Below are positions 17,208-27,069 of a stretch of DNA of 64,000 nt, in pieces. The position numbers and the translations under genes were made by a program. Each line of letters begins with the position of its first letter. Positions within the stretch are counted from its first letter, which is position 1. Location of the stretch: positions 806,001 through 870,000 of the forward strand of contig CAXHTR010000001.1 of the NCBI GenBank assembly GCA_964019655.1. The letters run 5' to 3'. The notes under the pieces were generated by a model. The model did not search any database. It was given only the letters and a program-made list of their open reading frames with translations, and was not told the DNA's origin. The DNA is from Perkinsela sp. pyNocScin1 (lineage: Eukaryota; Euglenozoa; Kinetoplastea; Prokinetoplastida; Perkinselidae).

Positions 17208-19241
17208 ATGCAGTCATTCAGTCGAGCTTTACCAACTGCGAACTTACCGAAAATTCCGTACACGCTCCCGAAGGAGCAAAACTTTGTCGCCGAAAGCACT
17301 GGTGCCTTCAAAAAAGAGTGGTTACGTGGCTTGCCGGCCTACCGGAAGATGGCCGAGAACGCACGTTACCTGCCCTCCCATGAGGACTTCTGGAAGGCGT
17401 CGCCATCACAGGCCGTGTCTCTCATTGCTTCACGAATGAGCTACCACGATATTCTTCAGAGCGCGACCCTCGACGGCATCATGCCAATTGAGGCGCTGCT
17501 GCGCTCTCCAGGGGCACCGACGCCTGACCTCGTGTACGACGACATTATGCGCTGGAAAACATTCGACCGCATTCAGAAACCGCCAGAGGAGCAGTTCCTC
17601 CTCGAAGCAAACATCCTCCAGCAGCTCCTCGCTCAGTGCGCGCACCTCGTGATGGTCGACCCGGAGTATTTTCCCCGCGCGGAGCTCTTTTTCCAGAAAC
17701 TCGAGCACCAGCAGAACGTCGGCTCGGCCGCGTACAGCTGCTGGGCGCTGATGTGCGTCGCCAGTGGTCGCATAGGCCTCGGCCTGGAAGTGCTGGCCTT
17801 CATGGACGTGCAGCGCATGTCGTTCGACCAGCATGTCTTTGTGCTCTGCATGAATCCTGGTGCATCTGATTTTCAGTCGCGTATACGCGGCGGCGAGAAG
17901 TCGTCGAAAGGCTTCGTGCGGCAGCTCCGACTCCTCAACCGCCTGACTGTGACGTCAGATGAGCGCTACATGGCGTCGGCGCCTGGAATCCACGCCTTCT
18001 TCGTCATGTTCAATTTGACACTCAACCACATTCGAAAGTGGGAGCTGATCCGAAGTGTCGTACAGGACGGTCGCTTCCTTATCTCCCAACGAACTGTGCA
18101 CTACGTCTCTGCTATGCTGGAAGCTGAAGGGGCTCGGCGCTGCGGGCCCATGACAATACAGGCCCTTCTTGTGCTTTTCGCACGAAACGGACAGATTCAG
18201 GCGTGCTTTAGCCTGCTGTCGCGTGTTCGCCAGAATGAAGCCGTTGTGGAGCACACGCGGATGTGTCCAGTCGTAGTCTTGCGGCCTCAGGTCATCCGGT
18301 CTGTGGAAAAATACTTGGAGGCGAGCTTCAATCACCAGCATGCCGCGGATAAGATTCAATTTTTCGATGATGAGCCAGAGGATGATATCACATCGTTTTC
18401 TGATGTCCTCGATGCTGTGAAGCAGAAAAATGCGCTCAAAGGAGAGAAGTTCCTGGCTGCTGTGCAAAAGACACATGGTGAGGCAGAAAAGAGCAGAGCA
18501 GTCATGTGCGCATGGATTTCTTTTCTCATGCGAGTACGAGAGAACGGTGTTTCGCGGAGTGCGCTCAGCCAGTTTGTGTCTCGTGTGTATTCGAGCAGAG
18601 AAGGAAACAATGGGGTGAAAAGCCTCCCCTTGAAGCCAAGCAGTACGAAGAGTCAGACAGATGTCGTACGCACTGCCACACAGACACCAGCGCGGCACGA
18701 GTTCCTTCGGAATATCATGCCTGCAGAGCCACTCAAGCCACTGAGCGCTCCTGTGAAAAAGAAATCAGTCACCAAGTCAACAAAGCTCAAAGGGGCCTCA
18801 CGGGGCATTCGAAGGGTTAATACGGAGACCGTGGGCCTTCAAGCGGCGAAAGAGACCAAAGCGCCTTTGATTATTGAGGTCCCTAAAGCGCAAGATATCG
18901 ATAAAAAGACACCTGAAGGGCCGACCCAATCTTCAAATCTAGAGGTAGAAAGCCAAGAGCAGCCAAAGGATGTGCCGAAGGCACCTGGAAAGAAGTCAGT
19001 TACACCCTTCAAGACGAAGAAGGAGGATAAGAACTACGTGGAAGATATACCAGCGGCGAACAACCCCTTCGAGCAGGACGAAGAGCGCAAGGCCATGTTC
19101 GAGCGCGTCCGAAAGCGCCAGGAGACGCAGACGGACATTGACTCCACGCAGCAAAAGCAGGCGATGGACCAGATGTTCCAGCGAGAGAATGAGCGGAAGC
19201 AGCGCCTCGCCCGACTGCCGCAGGCATGGACACTGTCCTAA
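17208..19241 (+). CDS. Helical-repeat (PPR-like) protein, probably mitochondrial
   Basis: The 677-residue protein has a helical first half (residues about 60-400) with paired helices of PPR-like spacing (..SCWALMCVASGRIGLGLEVLAFMDVQRM..). A charged low-complexity region rich in Lys and Pro follows (about 480-600), then a basic/acidic helix at the C-terminus. No enzyme motif is visible. The gene follows another PPR-like mitochondrial gene and precedes topoisomerase IB. The N-terminus (MQSFSRALPTANLP) is weakly presequence-like. A role in mitochondrial RNA or ribosome biology is inference from general resemblance only. Confidence 0.5.
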   Translation: MQSFSRALPTANLPKIPYTLPKEQNFVAESTGAFKKEWLRGLPAYRKMAENARYLPSHEDFWKASPSQAVSLIASRMSYHDILQSATLDGIMPIEALLRSPGAPTPDLVYDDIMRWKTFDRIQKPPEEQFLLEANILQQLLAQCAHLVMVDPEYFPRAELFFQKLEHQQNVGSAAYSCWALMCVASGRIGLGLEVLAFMDVQRMSFDQHVFVLCMNPGASDFQSRIRGGEKSSKGFVRQLRLLNRLTVTSDERYMASAPGIHAFFVMFNLTLNHIRKWELIRSVVQDGRFLISQRTVHYVSAMLEAEGARRCGPMTIQALLVLFARNGQIQACFSLLSRVRQNEAVVEHTRMCPVVVLRPQVIRSVEKYLEASFNHQHAADKIQFFDDEPEDDITSFSDVLDAVKQKNALKGEKFLAAVQKTHGEAEKSRAVMCAWISFLMRVRENGVSRSALSQFVSRVYSSREGNNGVKSLPLKPSSTKSQTDVVRTATQTPARHEFLRNIMPAEPLKPLSAPVKKKSVTKSTKLKGASRGIRRVNTETVGLQAAKETKAPLIIEVPKAQDIDKKTPEGPTQSSNLEVESQEQPKDVPKAPGKKSVTPFKTKKEDKNYVEDIPAANNPFEQDEERKAMFERVRKRQETQTDIDSTQQKQAMDQMFQRENERKQRLARLPQAWTLS

Positions 19242-19345
19242 CTCACGCTGATTGCTTAGTTGATGGCGCGTGCTGAAGTAGAGGAATGGCGGATCTGCTT
19301 TCTTTGAAAAACAAGTAGTCTTTCCGTACTTTCGTTACATTTCAC

Positions 19346-21289
19346 ATGGCGCAAACGAAGCGATCGCGTTCCGTTGTGCCAGCCAAACCGAAAAAGGTTG
19401 CGAAAGCGACACAGCCGACGAAGGTTGAGGCCCAAAAGGCAGAGATCGATGAAAAGTACAAGTTTTGGGAGTCATCGCAAGACGTGCCCTCTGGTCTGAT
19501 GGGCGACCGTAACGGGGTAAAATGGACGACGCTCGAGCACAACGGCGTCATGTTCCCGCCAGAATATGAGCCACACGGTATTCCCATCACGTACGACGGA
19601 GCCCCTTTCGCGCTCAAGCCAGACGAGGAGGAGGTGGCGACCATGTTCGCAGTCATGCGCAAGTTCGAATACTACACTAACCCAGTGTTCCGCAAGAATT
19701 TCTTCCGGGAGTGGACTGCCATCCTCAACAAGCGGCCAGAGGGGCACCCGATCAAAGACCTCAACCGCTGTGGCTTCGACGCGATCTACAACCACTTCGA
19801 AGCGAAGCGCCTCGAGCGACTGAACAAGTCCAAGGAGGAGAAAAAAGCCCTCAAAGAAGAGCGCGAAGCACAGGAAGTGCCCTTCAAGTACTGCACGTGG
19901 GACGGCCGGCAGGAGATGGTCGGCAATTTCCGCGTTGAGCCGCCGGGTCTCTTCCGGGGCCGTGGCAAGCACCCCAAGATGGGCTGCCTCAAGACGCGCA
20001 TTCGCCCGGAGGACGTCATCATAAACTGCGGCAAAGACGCAAAGGTCCCAGAGCCGCCGGCGGGACACAGGTGGAAGGCGGTGGTGCACAACCGCAACGT
20101 CGTCTGGCTCGCATGCTGGAAGGACCCGATCTCGGGCACGATGAAGGCCGTTTTCCCGAGCGTGCTGAGCAGCGTTCGGGCGTGCGCGGACCAGGTTAAG
20201 TACGAGAAGGCGCGCAGCCTCAAAGGCGTCGTCGACAAGATTCGGGCTGCGTACCTCAAGGATTTCAACTCGAGCGATATTGAGGCACAGCAGCGCGCAG
20301 TCTGCATGTACTTTATCGACAAGCTCGCGCTCCGTGTTGGTGGAGACAAGGAGCTGGACGCCGAGGCAGACACTGTTGGCTGCACTTCACTCCGCGTCGA
20401 GCACATAAACCTGCACCCGCCGACGTCGATGGAGCTTGACTTCCTCGGTAAAGACTCCATTCGGTACAAGAACACGGTCGAGGTCCTTCCCAAAGTCTAT
20501 TCGCTCCTTTCAGGGTTTATTCGTGGAAAAGCGAAGGACAGCGACCTATTCGATAGAGTTAATCCTACTAAAATCAACAAGTACCTCAAGAGCTTCATGG
20601 ACGGCTTGACAGCGAAGGTATTCCGCACGTTCAACGCCTCGCAGTGCCTCGACATGGAGGTCTGGGAGAACAATGAGTGCCCAGCGAAGCTCTCCATTCC
20701 CGAGAAAGTCGCTTACTTCAACGCAGCGAACACAAAGGTCGCCGTCCTGTGCAATCACCAGCGCACGACCATCGAAGCAAACTTTGACGAGAAAATCAAG
20801 CTCCTTGACTACAGGGAAAAGCTCATGGTCGACCAGCTCGCGCGCCTGGAGAAGTTCAAGCGGCTTGAGAAAAAGGCAAAGTCTGACAAGGAGCGCCTCG
20901 CGCTCGTGAAGCAGTGGAACGCAGCTGAGGACGCGGTGCAGCTCGAGTGGCTCGATGCGTACGGCACACCAGAGGAAAAGGTAGCGTTCAAGAAACTGCA
21001 GAAAGAGCGTGACGCTGCGCTCAAGCATAAGAAGCTGACAGTTCGAGCAAAGCCTTCAAAGTCAGCAGCGAAAAACAGAGGAAAGCCGAAGTCGAAGGTG
21101 GCAGCGAAGAAGACCGCGGCTAAAAAGCCAAAGGCAAAGAAGCCAGCCAAGCCAGCTGCGAAGGCAAAGGCAGCAAAAGCGAAAAAGACCACCGCCAAAA
21201 AGGGCAAGGCAGTGAAAAAGCAGGCGAAAAAGCGCGTTGTTCAGACGAAAGCAGCGTCTGGCGGCATACAGAGTAAGCGGAAGAAGTAA
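19346..21289 (+). CDS. TOP1L: DNA topoisomerase IB, large subunit of the two-subunit kinetoplastid enzyme
   Basis: The 647-residue protein matches the TopIB N-terminal and core domains from ..KWTTLEHNGVMFPPEYEPHG onward. It carries the catalytic-pocket residues in LALRVGGDK, FLGKDSIRYKN, LTAKVFRTFN and CNHQR, equivalent to human R488, K532, R590 and H632. It then ends in a Lys/Ala-rich tail and has no C-terminal domain. The tyrosine motif SKxNYxDPR is absent. In Leishmania and Trypanosoma the tyrosine is on a separate small-subunit gene, and a large subunit of about 635-700 residues is normal, so this is a natural half-enzyme rather than a truncation. It relaxes supercoils in nucleus and kinetoplast. 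The Lys-rich tail resembles histone H1. Confidence 0.95.
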   Translation: MAQTKRSRSVVPAKPKKVAKATQPTKVEAQKAEIDEKYKFWESSQDVPSGLMGDRNGVKWTTLEHNGVMFPPEYEPHGIPITYDGAPFALKPDEEEVATMFAVMRKFEYYTNPVFRKNFFREWTAILNKRPEGHPIKDLNRCGFDAIYNHFEAKRLERLNKSKEEKKALKEEREAQEVPFKYCTWDGRQEMVGNFRVEPPGLFRGRGKHPKMGCLKTRIRPEDVIINCGKDAKVPEPPAGHRWKAVVHNRNVVWLACWKDPISGTMKAVFPSVLSSVRACADQVKYEKARSLKGVVDKIRAAYLKDFNSSDIEAQQRAVCMYFIDKLALRVGGDKELDAEADTVGCTSLRVEHINLHPPTSMELDFLGKDSIRYKNTVEVLPKVYSLLSGFIRGKAKDSDLFDRVNPTKINKYLKSFMDGLTAKVFRTFNASQCLDMEVWENNECPAKLSIPEKVAYFNAANTKVAVLCNHQRTTIEANFDEKIKLLDYREKLMVDQLARLEKFKRLEKKAKSDKERLALVKQWNAAEDAVQLEWLDAYGTPEEKVAFKKLQKERDAALKHKKLTVRAKPSKSAAKNRGKPKSKVAAKKTAAKKPKAKKPAKPAAKAKAAKAKKTTAKKGKAVKKQAKKRVVQTKAASGGIQSKRKK

Positions 21290-21369
21290 ATCATGACCAA
21301 ATCGACAGATGACAATCAAAGTCTTGTTATTACGTCGTTTTACTACTAGTGTGTACCTATTCTGCTAGA

Positions 21370-21386
21370 TTTATCTTTTTTTTCAG
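21370..21386 (+). promoter_or_regulatory. Putative trans-splice acceptor of the MAP kinase gene
   Basis: A run of pyrimidines ends in CAG at 21386, 18 bases before the kinase ATG. In kinetoplastids the spliced leader is added at the first AG after such a tract. It is a good textbook-like example in the window, but the site is not proven. Confidence 0.5.
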
Positions 21387-21404
21387 TTTTATACTGACTT
21401 ACTG

Positions 21405-22619
21405 ATGTCTTCGAGCCAATCAGTCCCAAATGCAGCCCTACTACCAACAACGACATACCAGGCCATAACAAAGAACGGCAAGACTGACGTCATCGTCTCG
21501 TCAGATTACACAGTGGATAAGACAATCGGTTCCGGGACGTACGGCACTGTCGTCAGAGCCCACAGCGTCGCTGATGACACGCCGTGCGCGCTCAAGCAGA
21601 TAACCATGCCGCGCTTCGTTGAGTCCACTCGCCCCAAACACCTCTCTGACTACGAGATCGTCGCGTGCCGTACGCTTCGTGAGATACGCATCCTCAAGTT
21701 CCTGCAGTCGTCCATAAAGAGCGCAGCTCTCGAGGTCCCATACTTCATAAACCTGCGCGACGTCCTGCAGATGCCAGCCGTTGGCAGCCCACGTATTTCC
21801 ATTGTGATGCAGCTGCTCCAGAGCGACCTACACACCGTTCTGCGCAACCCAAAGCAAGAGCTCACCGAAGACCACGTGCAGTTCATCATGTACGACCTCC
21901 TGAGAGCGTGCTACTTCCTGCACTCCGCCGGCATCGCGCACCGCGACATCAAGCCACAGAATATTCTCGTGAATGACAATTGCGATACTGTTCTCTGCGA
22001 CTTTGGACTCGCCCGCGAGATCTCAGAGAACGACATGACAGTCTACGTGGAGACCAGGTGGTACAGGGCCCCTGAGCTCATCATGGGCCACTCGTTCTAC
22101 AATGACAAGGTCGACATCTGGTCGCTCGGCTGCGTCATGGCTGAGATGCTCCTGGACCGCCGCCAGCGGACGCCGCTGTGGCGCGGCGCGAACGCAAAAG
22201 ACCAGATCGACAAGATCATTTTCACCATGGGCGTCCCGTCAGAGGCCTCTGTCGAGAAGCTCGGGCCCTCGACGGCCAAGTCGTACCTGACGAGAATGCG
22301 CGCGCACCCGATGGTACCGAAGCTGCCAGAACTCTGTAAAAAACTCCCGCGAGGCACGAATGCGGACGCTATTGATCTGCTGAACAAAATGCTCTCGGTT
22401 CTCCCAGAGGACCGCATATCCGCCCGGGAGTGCCTCGCCCACCCGTTTTTCAGAGACATCCGGGACGAGGCAACCGAGCACTGCTGCCCTTCGGTGTACG
22501 AGGACCAGGATCTCGAGTTTGTGTACGACTGGAGCATCCCGCAGAATGAAAAGAAGATGCGGTTGGAGAAGCATTTGTACGAAGAGATGCTCAAGTTTCA
22601 CCCAGAGCTACGAGAATGA
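21405..22619 (+). CDS. MAP kinase-like protein kinase with a TVY activation motif
   Basis: The 404-residue protein has a full kinase domain: glycine loop GSGTYGTVV (from residue 42), the catalytic lysine in CALK (K64), HRDIKPQN (H179-D181), DFG (199-201) and the MAPK-type activation segment TVYVETRWYRAPE (T212, Y214). The TxY motif and the RWYRAPE motif place it in the MAPK/CMGC group, and the length is typical. The middle residue is Val instead of Glu, Gly or Pro. The C-terminal DRISARECLAHPFF is conserved. Upstream partners cannot be deduced. Confidence 0.88.
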   Translation: MSSSQSVPNAALLPTTTYQAITKNGKTDVIVSSDYTVDKTIGSGTYGTVVRAHSVADDTPCALKQITMPRFVESTRPKHLSDYEIVACRTLREIRILKFLQSSIKSAALEVPYFINLRDVLQMPAVGSPRISIVMQLLQSDLHTVLRNPKQELTEDHVQFIMYDLLRACYFLHSAGIAHRDIKPQNILVNDNCDTVLCDFGLAREISENDMTVYVETRWYRAPELIMGHSFYNDKVDIWSLGCVMAEMLLDRRQRTPLWRGANAKDQIDKIIFTMGVPSEASVEKLGPSTAKSYLTRMRAHPMVPKLPELCKKLPRGTNADAIDLLNKMLSVLPEDRISARECLAHPFFRDIRDEATEHCCPSVYEDQDLEFVYDWSIPQNEKKMRLEKHLYEEMLKFHPELRE

Positions 22620-22792
22620 AAATGGATTTTTGATAGGGGGTGTGCGGGTTGGTGAAGGACAAGTTGGCCAGTCGATGGCCCCTTTCTCAATTTTGTCTTT
22701 TGGCAAAGTTTTGTGTCATTTCTTGGAGATTTCCGCTCTATGCACACAATTTCTCTCTGTTTTATAGAAAGTCATGCCATCATAACAAACAG

Positions 22793-24337
22793 ATGTCAAC
22801 ACCGGCACTGTATCTTCTGTTGAGCCTCCTCGTTGCATACAGAGACGCTTGCGTTCTCGCGCACCCATCTGAAGTCATTCAAAACGCATACTTCAACCAC
22901 CGATGTGCGCTCCACGTCTTTGAGTGCGTGGGCGAGGGCGAAGACACTGGGCCAGCAGTTACGCTGCACCTCTTTCCAAAAGCACAGGTGAGCAAGGTGT
23001 ACGAAAACGGTGACGCATCCGTTCGCTTCATGTGCGCATACTCGAGGTCACACGGCAACAGAACGCACACAAAGGGATTTCGCTACAAGCACTGGCTCAA
23101 GATCGGTGAGAAGTACACGACAATCAGCGAAGCGTTTCGCTGCCGGGCCGACGACAAGCTCGAAGCCATCTTGAGCCCAGCCAAGCGCGAGTTGTGCGTT
23201 TTGCACAAGGGCGTGCAGCAAAGGGTCACCTACGATGCCATCGAGGCGCTGACGAGTGCGAACGGGTCGAGTGAGTACGTGCGGTGCTCGCACGACACAG
23301 CGATCCCAGACAGTGTAGAGGGGCCGTCGCCGAGCACTGGCTTCTGCCACAGTGCGCCTAAGAGCCTCCGGGACATTCCGTCCGTTGAGCGAATCGACGA
23401 GATGGACCACCAGCCATCGACAGCCATTCACTTTGACTCGCACAAGGACGTGACGCACCGCACGCAGAAGCGGACATCGCCGTCGTACCCCCACGGCTGG
23501 TGCCAGACGGCGGTCTTTGGCAGCGCTGCGCACCAGAGCACCTCGCCATACGCTATGCTCATACCGTACCTCAAGTGCCCCTGCGTGCCCATCACGAGCG
23601 TGTCCTTCTCCGACGACGCGGAGGTTTTTAAGCGCAAGTTTACGCACTTTGACTGGAAGCAGGGCCGCCGTATCAGAAAAAAGCACATGGCCGGACACCC
23701 GGGGTACGACCACTCGATGCCCTACAGCTGCGAGCAGATCTGCGCGCCACACTTTGGGTTCACGAAAAAAGAAATTCAAACGTTCCCCGACCGCGCGGCG
23801 ATGCTCGATGCGATGCAGAAGCGGCACGAGCTGTTCCAGCGCCACGAGAGCGACCCGACCAAAATGTGCATTATCCCTCCGGGCGCTCGCAAGACGGTCG
23901 GCTGCCGCTGCGCGATGCGGAGCACTGTCAGGACCCCAGTCAAGGGGACCTCGCGGAGCTATGCGGCTGTCAACCAGCGCTCGCCGACGACCCTCCATTC
24001 GCCGAGCATGGTCGCTGCGAGTGCGCCGTGTGTCTCCGAAAGCTTTTCGATGCCACCGGGCTGGAAGGCCAACATGCTTGTCGACGAAAAAGACGAGCCA
24101 GAGCTCGTCGACGCGGACAGCAACACCAAGCGGATTATTAACGAGGCCGTCCGCGAGACAGTCGACGAAGGCGCAGAGTCGTGGTTTCCGTTCTTCCTGA
24201 GCTTTTCGTACTCGGCCGCCTGTGGCTCTGGGAGCACGAGCGCGTTCTGTGAATGGTGGGACTTTTTGCAGTGCCTGACGGAGAGCACTGCGCTGGCACT
24301 CAGTACCGTATGTGATATATTCAGATGGACATTTTAG
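22793..24337 (+). CDS. Secreted or surface Cys-rich protein of unknown function
   Basis: The protein is 514 residues from the ATG at 22793; the frame upstream starts at a GTG. It begins with a signal peptide (MSTPALYLLLSLLVAY..CVLA). The mature part has many cysteines in pairs (RCALHVFEC, KCPCVP, GCRCAM), suggesting disulphides. A central region is rich in Ser, Thr and His. The C-terminus has a hydrophobic, Trp-rich stretch (FPFFLSFSYSAACGSGST..CEWWDFLQCL) that might be a membrane anchor. No known domain is recognised. It probably acts outside the cell or in the endomembrane lumen. Confidence 0.65.
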   Translation: MSTPALYLLLSLLVAYRDACVLAHPSEVIQNAYFNHRCALHVFECVGEGEDTGPAVTLHLFPKAQVSKVYENGDASVRFMCAYSRSHGNRTHTKGFRYKHWLKIGEKYTTISEAFRCRADDKLEAILSPAKRELCVLHKGVQQRVTYDAIEALTSANGSSEYVRCSHDTAIPDSVEGPSPSTGFCHSAPKSLRDIPSVERIDEMDHQPSTAIHFDSHKDVTHRTQKRTSPSYPHGWCQTAVFGSAAHQSTSPYAMLIPYLKCPCVPITSVSFSDDAEVFKRKFTHFDWKQGRRIRKKHMAGHPGYDHSMPYSCEQICAPHFGFTKKEIQTFPDRAAMLDAMQKRHELFQRHESDPTKMCIIPPGARKTVGCRCAMRSTVRTPVKGTSRSYAAVNQRSPTTLHSPSMVAASAPCVSESFSMPPGWKANMLVDEKDEPELVDADSNTKRIINEAVRETVDEGAESWFPFFLSFSYSAACGSGSTSAFCEWWDFLQCLTESTALALSTVCDIFRWTF

Positions 24338-24451
24338 GAGTAGGTCCAGTCATATTGTGTGCATTTGATGGGCTATACGCACATTAATTTGTGAAATGAT
24401 GCCTATTCAATCGTTTTTCAGTAAATTTACTTTACACAGATAGAACATAGA

Positions 24452-26839
24452 ATGCATCGAAGTTTCTGTCGCTGGAAGCGAGTTGTTCCGCCCAAAAGGT
24501 CCATGGCGAGGATGCCGAAGCAGCCGGATGAGCAGATTGTCAAGCAGCCCTTTTTCGCCCCGTACTTTCGCCTCCCGGGTGTCCCTCGGTACAGTGCAAA
24601 CACAGCGACGAGCGCTCAAACAGCAAGCTCCAGCGAGTGCAAAGACACATCTGCTGACTCTTTTATCATCGGATTCCGGGGTGCACACAGCGGCCCAGGC
24701 GAGGTTATCTACGGGCAAAGCTGTCACGGCAAGGCGCGCGGCATTCAAATTCTGCGGCCAGTCGCCTCTCTGCAGTGGTGCTACTACATCGGAAGGCGGA
24801 ACCCGAAGAAGCTCGCATGGCAGGCGCTCAAGGCAATCTGGAAGCTGACTATCGCGACATACGTTCTCGGCTTTTTTTACAATCGCATCTTTGGCACAGA
24901 GCTGGTCGAGACTGTCACCGAGGAGCAGGGCATGGTATTCTTGTGCGACCCGTCGAATCCGGTGCGCGAAATCCATGTCAATGCCGGGAGAAGCGAAGCG
25001 TCTGTCTACCTGCCACACGCGCTCACCCACAACGCTGAGGAAGCGATCCACCACTTCCGATTCCATATTTCCAGCCTCTTTGGGTTCGAGCCGAGTATTT
25101 TGCATTTCACACAAGATCCGAAGGCCCTTGGCGATACAAAGGCGACAGAAGATACACCATCGACCCCTGAAGTTCCTCCAGCTACCACACCGAGCGATGT
25201 CGAGACTATTACAGATGAAGCTGCAATTGTAGATAAAACTACGCACTCCTGGCGCCCGGTGTACTTTTCGTACCACGTGACGTTTCCATGGGTGCCGATC
25301 CTCCTGCTCAGCCTCGTTCCGCTCTTTTCCATCATACAGTCCCGGTTCCGCTTCATGCGCTTCAACCTGATGCAAAAAGGTGGTCTCTTTGGGCAGGGCC
25401 CAGCCGAGCAGCACTTTTCCATTCTCGCAGAGAAATCGAAAACGAAGTTTACGCACATTGCTGGCATGGCGGAGCCCAAGCAGGAGGTCATGGAGGTCGT
25501 CGACTTCCTCCTGCACCCGGCCAAGTACCAGCGCATGGGCGCGAGCGTGCCTAAAGGCATCATGCTCTCCGGTCCGCCCGGCGTTGGCAAGACGCTCCTC
25601 GCGAAGGCCGTCGCCGGTGAGGCCAACTGCAACTTCATCGCGTGTACAGGTAGCGAGTTTGTTGAGATTTTCGTGGGCGTCGGCGCCTCCCGGGTCCGTG
25701 AGCTCATGGCGATGGCGCGCAAAGCAGCCCCGTGTGTTGTCTTCATCGATGAGATCGACGCCTTCGCCAAAAGTCGCAAAATGGGCGAGAAGTCGACAGG
25801 CGGTGGCGGCCAAGGGGAGGGCGACAACACAGTGAACGCACTGCTCAGCGAGCTCGACGGGTTCCACCCGACGTCAGGTGTCGTTGTCATCGCGGGCACG
25901 AACCGCGTCGATGTGCTCGACGAGGCGCTCCTGCGGCCCGGCCGATTTGACAGAAAGATCGCCGTCGACTCCCCGACCTACCTTGATCGCATCGAAATAT
26001 TCAAGCTGCACCTGAAGCCGCTGAAGCTCGAGCAGTCATCTGCGGAGGGCACGCACGCCCTCGCGTGCCAGCTCGCGTCGCGAACGCCGGGCAACTCTGG
26101 TGCTGACATCAAGAACATCTGCAACGAGTCGGCGATCATCGCGGCGCGCAGCAAGAAAGCGTACGTGGACATTGAGTCAATGAACAAAGGGCTCGACCGC
26201 GTGCAGATTGGCCTCAAGCGGCAGAGCAAGGTCCTCTCCGATGACGAGCGCGACCGTGCCGCGTACCACGAGGCCGGCCACGCCGTTGTGAACTGGAATT
26301 TGGCGCACGCGGACCCGATCTGCCAGGTGTCGATCGTGCAGTACACTGGGAAGCCGATGAGCCACAACCAGAAGCTGCCATCCGACAAATTTATTCGCAT
26401 TCAAGCTGAGCTCGATGACCGCTTGTGCGACCTACTCGGTGGCCTTGTGGCTGAGGACGTATTTATGAAAGAGTGCACCTCAAGCGCAGCGGAGGACGCG
26501 CACCGCGCCACGAGCTTTGCGTATGACTACGTGACGCGGTATGGCATGTGCCCCGAGTCCATCGGACACTTCAGTTTCCCGAGCAACGACGACGGCGTGA
26601 CGATTCAGAAGCCCTACAGCTCGGCCGTCGAGAAGAAGATCGACGCCGCTGTGCAGGACATCATTAAACGCGCGAAGGACCGCGTCCGCGAGATTCTTGT
26701 TGCGAATGAGCACGCGGTGCGGTCCGTGTACGGCTCGCTCAAGAAGCAGGAGCGCCTCTCAGCGGTCGATCTGACGAATATTCTCGGGCCTCGAAAAGTT
26801 GTCTCAAAGGAGTTTTCGGAGTATTTGACATCGAAATGA
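24452..26839 (+). CDS. Mitochondrial m-AAA protease (FtsH/AFG3L2-like)
   Basis: The 795-residue protein has a basic mitochondrial-type N-terminus. A transmembrane helix lies near residues 120-145, followed by an intermembrane FtsH-ext domain and a second helix near 275-300. An AAA module follows with Walker A GPPGVGKTLLAKAVAGEA (from about 373), Walker B VVFIDEIDAFAKSR, and the second-region RPGRFDRKI. The M41 metalloprotease domain carries HEAGH (about 604). Two membrane helices indicate an m-AAA enzyme facing the matrix, which degrades misfolded inner-membrane proteins and processes a ribosomal subunit. Length is typical of AFG3L2. It is not a plastid or bacterial FtsH. Confidence 0.95.
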   Translation: MHRSFCRWKRVVPPKRSMARMPKQPDEQIVKQPFFAPYFRLPGVPRYSANTATSAQTASSSECKDTSADSFIIGFRGAHSGPGEVIYGQSCHGKARGIQILRPVASLQWCYYIGRRNPKKLAWQALKAIWKLTIATYVLGFFYNRIFGTELVETVTEEQGMVFLCDPSNPVREIHVNAGRSEASVYLPHALTHNAEEAIHHFRFHISSLFGFEPSILHFTQDPKALGDTKATEDTPSTPEVPPATTPSDVETITDEAAIVDKTTHSWRPVYFSYHVTFPWVPILLLSLVPLFSIIQSRFRFMRFNLMQKGGLFGQGPAEQHFSILAEKSKTKFTHIAGMAEPKQEVMEVVDFLLHPAKYQRMGASVPKGIMLSGPPGVGKTLLAKAVAGEANCNFIACTGSEFVEIFVGVGASRVRELMAMARKAAPCVVFIDEIDAFAKSRKMGEKSTGGGGQGEGDNTVNALLSELDGFHPTSGVVVIAGTNRVDVLDEALLRPGRFDRKIAVDSPTYLDRIEIFKLHLKPLKLEQSSAEGTHALACQLASRTPGNSGADIKNICNESAIIAARSKKAYVDIESMNKGLDRVQIGLKRQSKVLSDDERDRAAYHEAGHAVVNWNLAHADPICQVSIVQYTGKPMSHNQKLPSDKFIRIQAELDDRLCDLLGGLVAEDVFMKECTSSAAEDAHRATSFAYDYVTRYGMCPESIGHFSFPSNDDGVTIQKPYSSAVEKKIDAAVQDIIKRAKDRVREILVANEHAVRSVYGSLKKQERLSAVDLTNILGPRKVVSKEFSEYLTSK

Positions 26840-27069
26840 TTGCACAGTGAGTTCATCGGTGAATAGCAGTGGGGTACAGTCGAGTCCTTCGTTTGTTTGT
26901 AGAAGGTCGGTTATCCGCATAGAATTTGTCTATGATTGCGAGATGAGCGAAATACTATGAGAGGAGGCCCATTTACACAGTAAAGCGATTCTATCCGATT
27001 GTAGAATTCAAATGCGAGCTACTCGGCTTTAAGCAAGTATCCTATGAGCACTTCCATATTTTGAAGAAC

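Noticed and set aside
23048-23998. 316-residue frame on the opposite strand of the secreted protein gene
   Set aside because: It is an antisense shadow of a GC-rich coding region, with Arg/Val/Ala-rich low-complexity translation.
24407-25867. 486-residue antisense frame opposite the m-AAA protease
   Set aside because: It overlaps a well-identified gene on the other strand, breaks the strand pattern of the region and shows no domain.
24452-26839. Bacterial or plastid FtsH
   Set aside because: The gene has two membrane helices, a basic mitochondrial-type N-terminus and sits in a eukaryotic gene array, so m-AAA protease is the better call.
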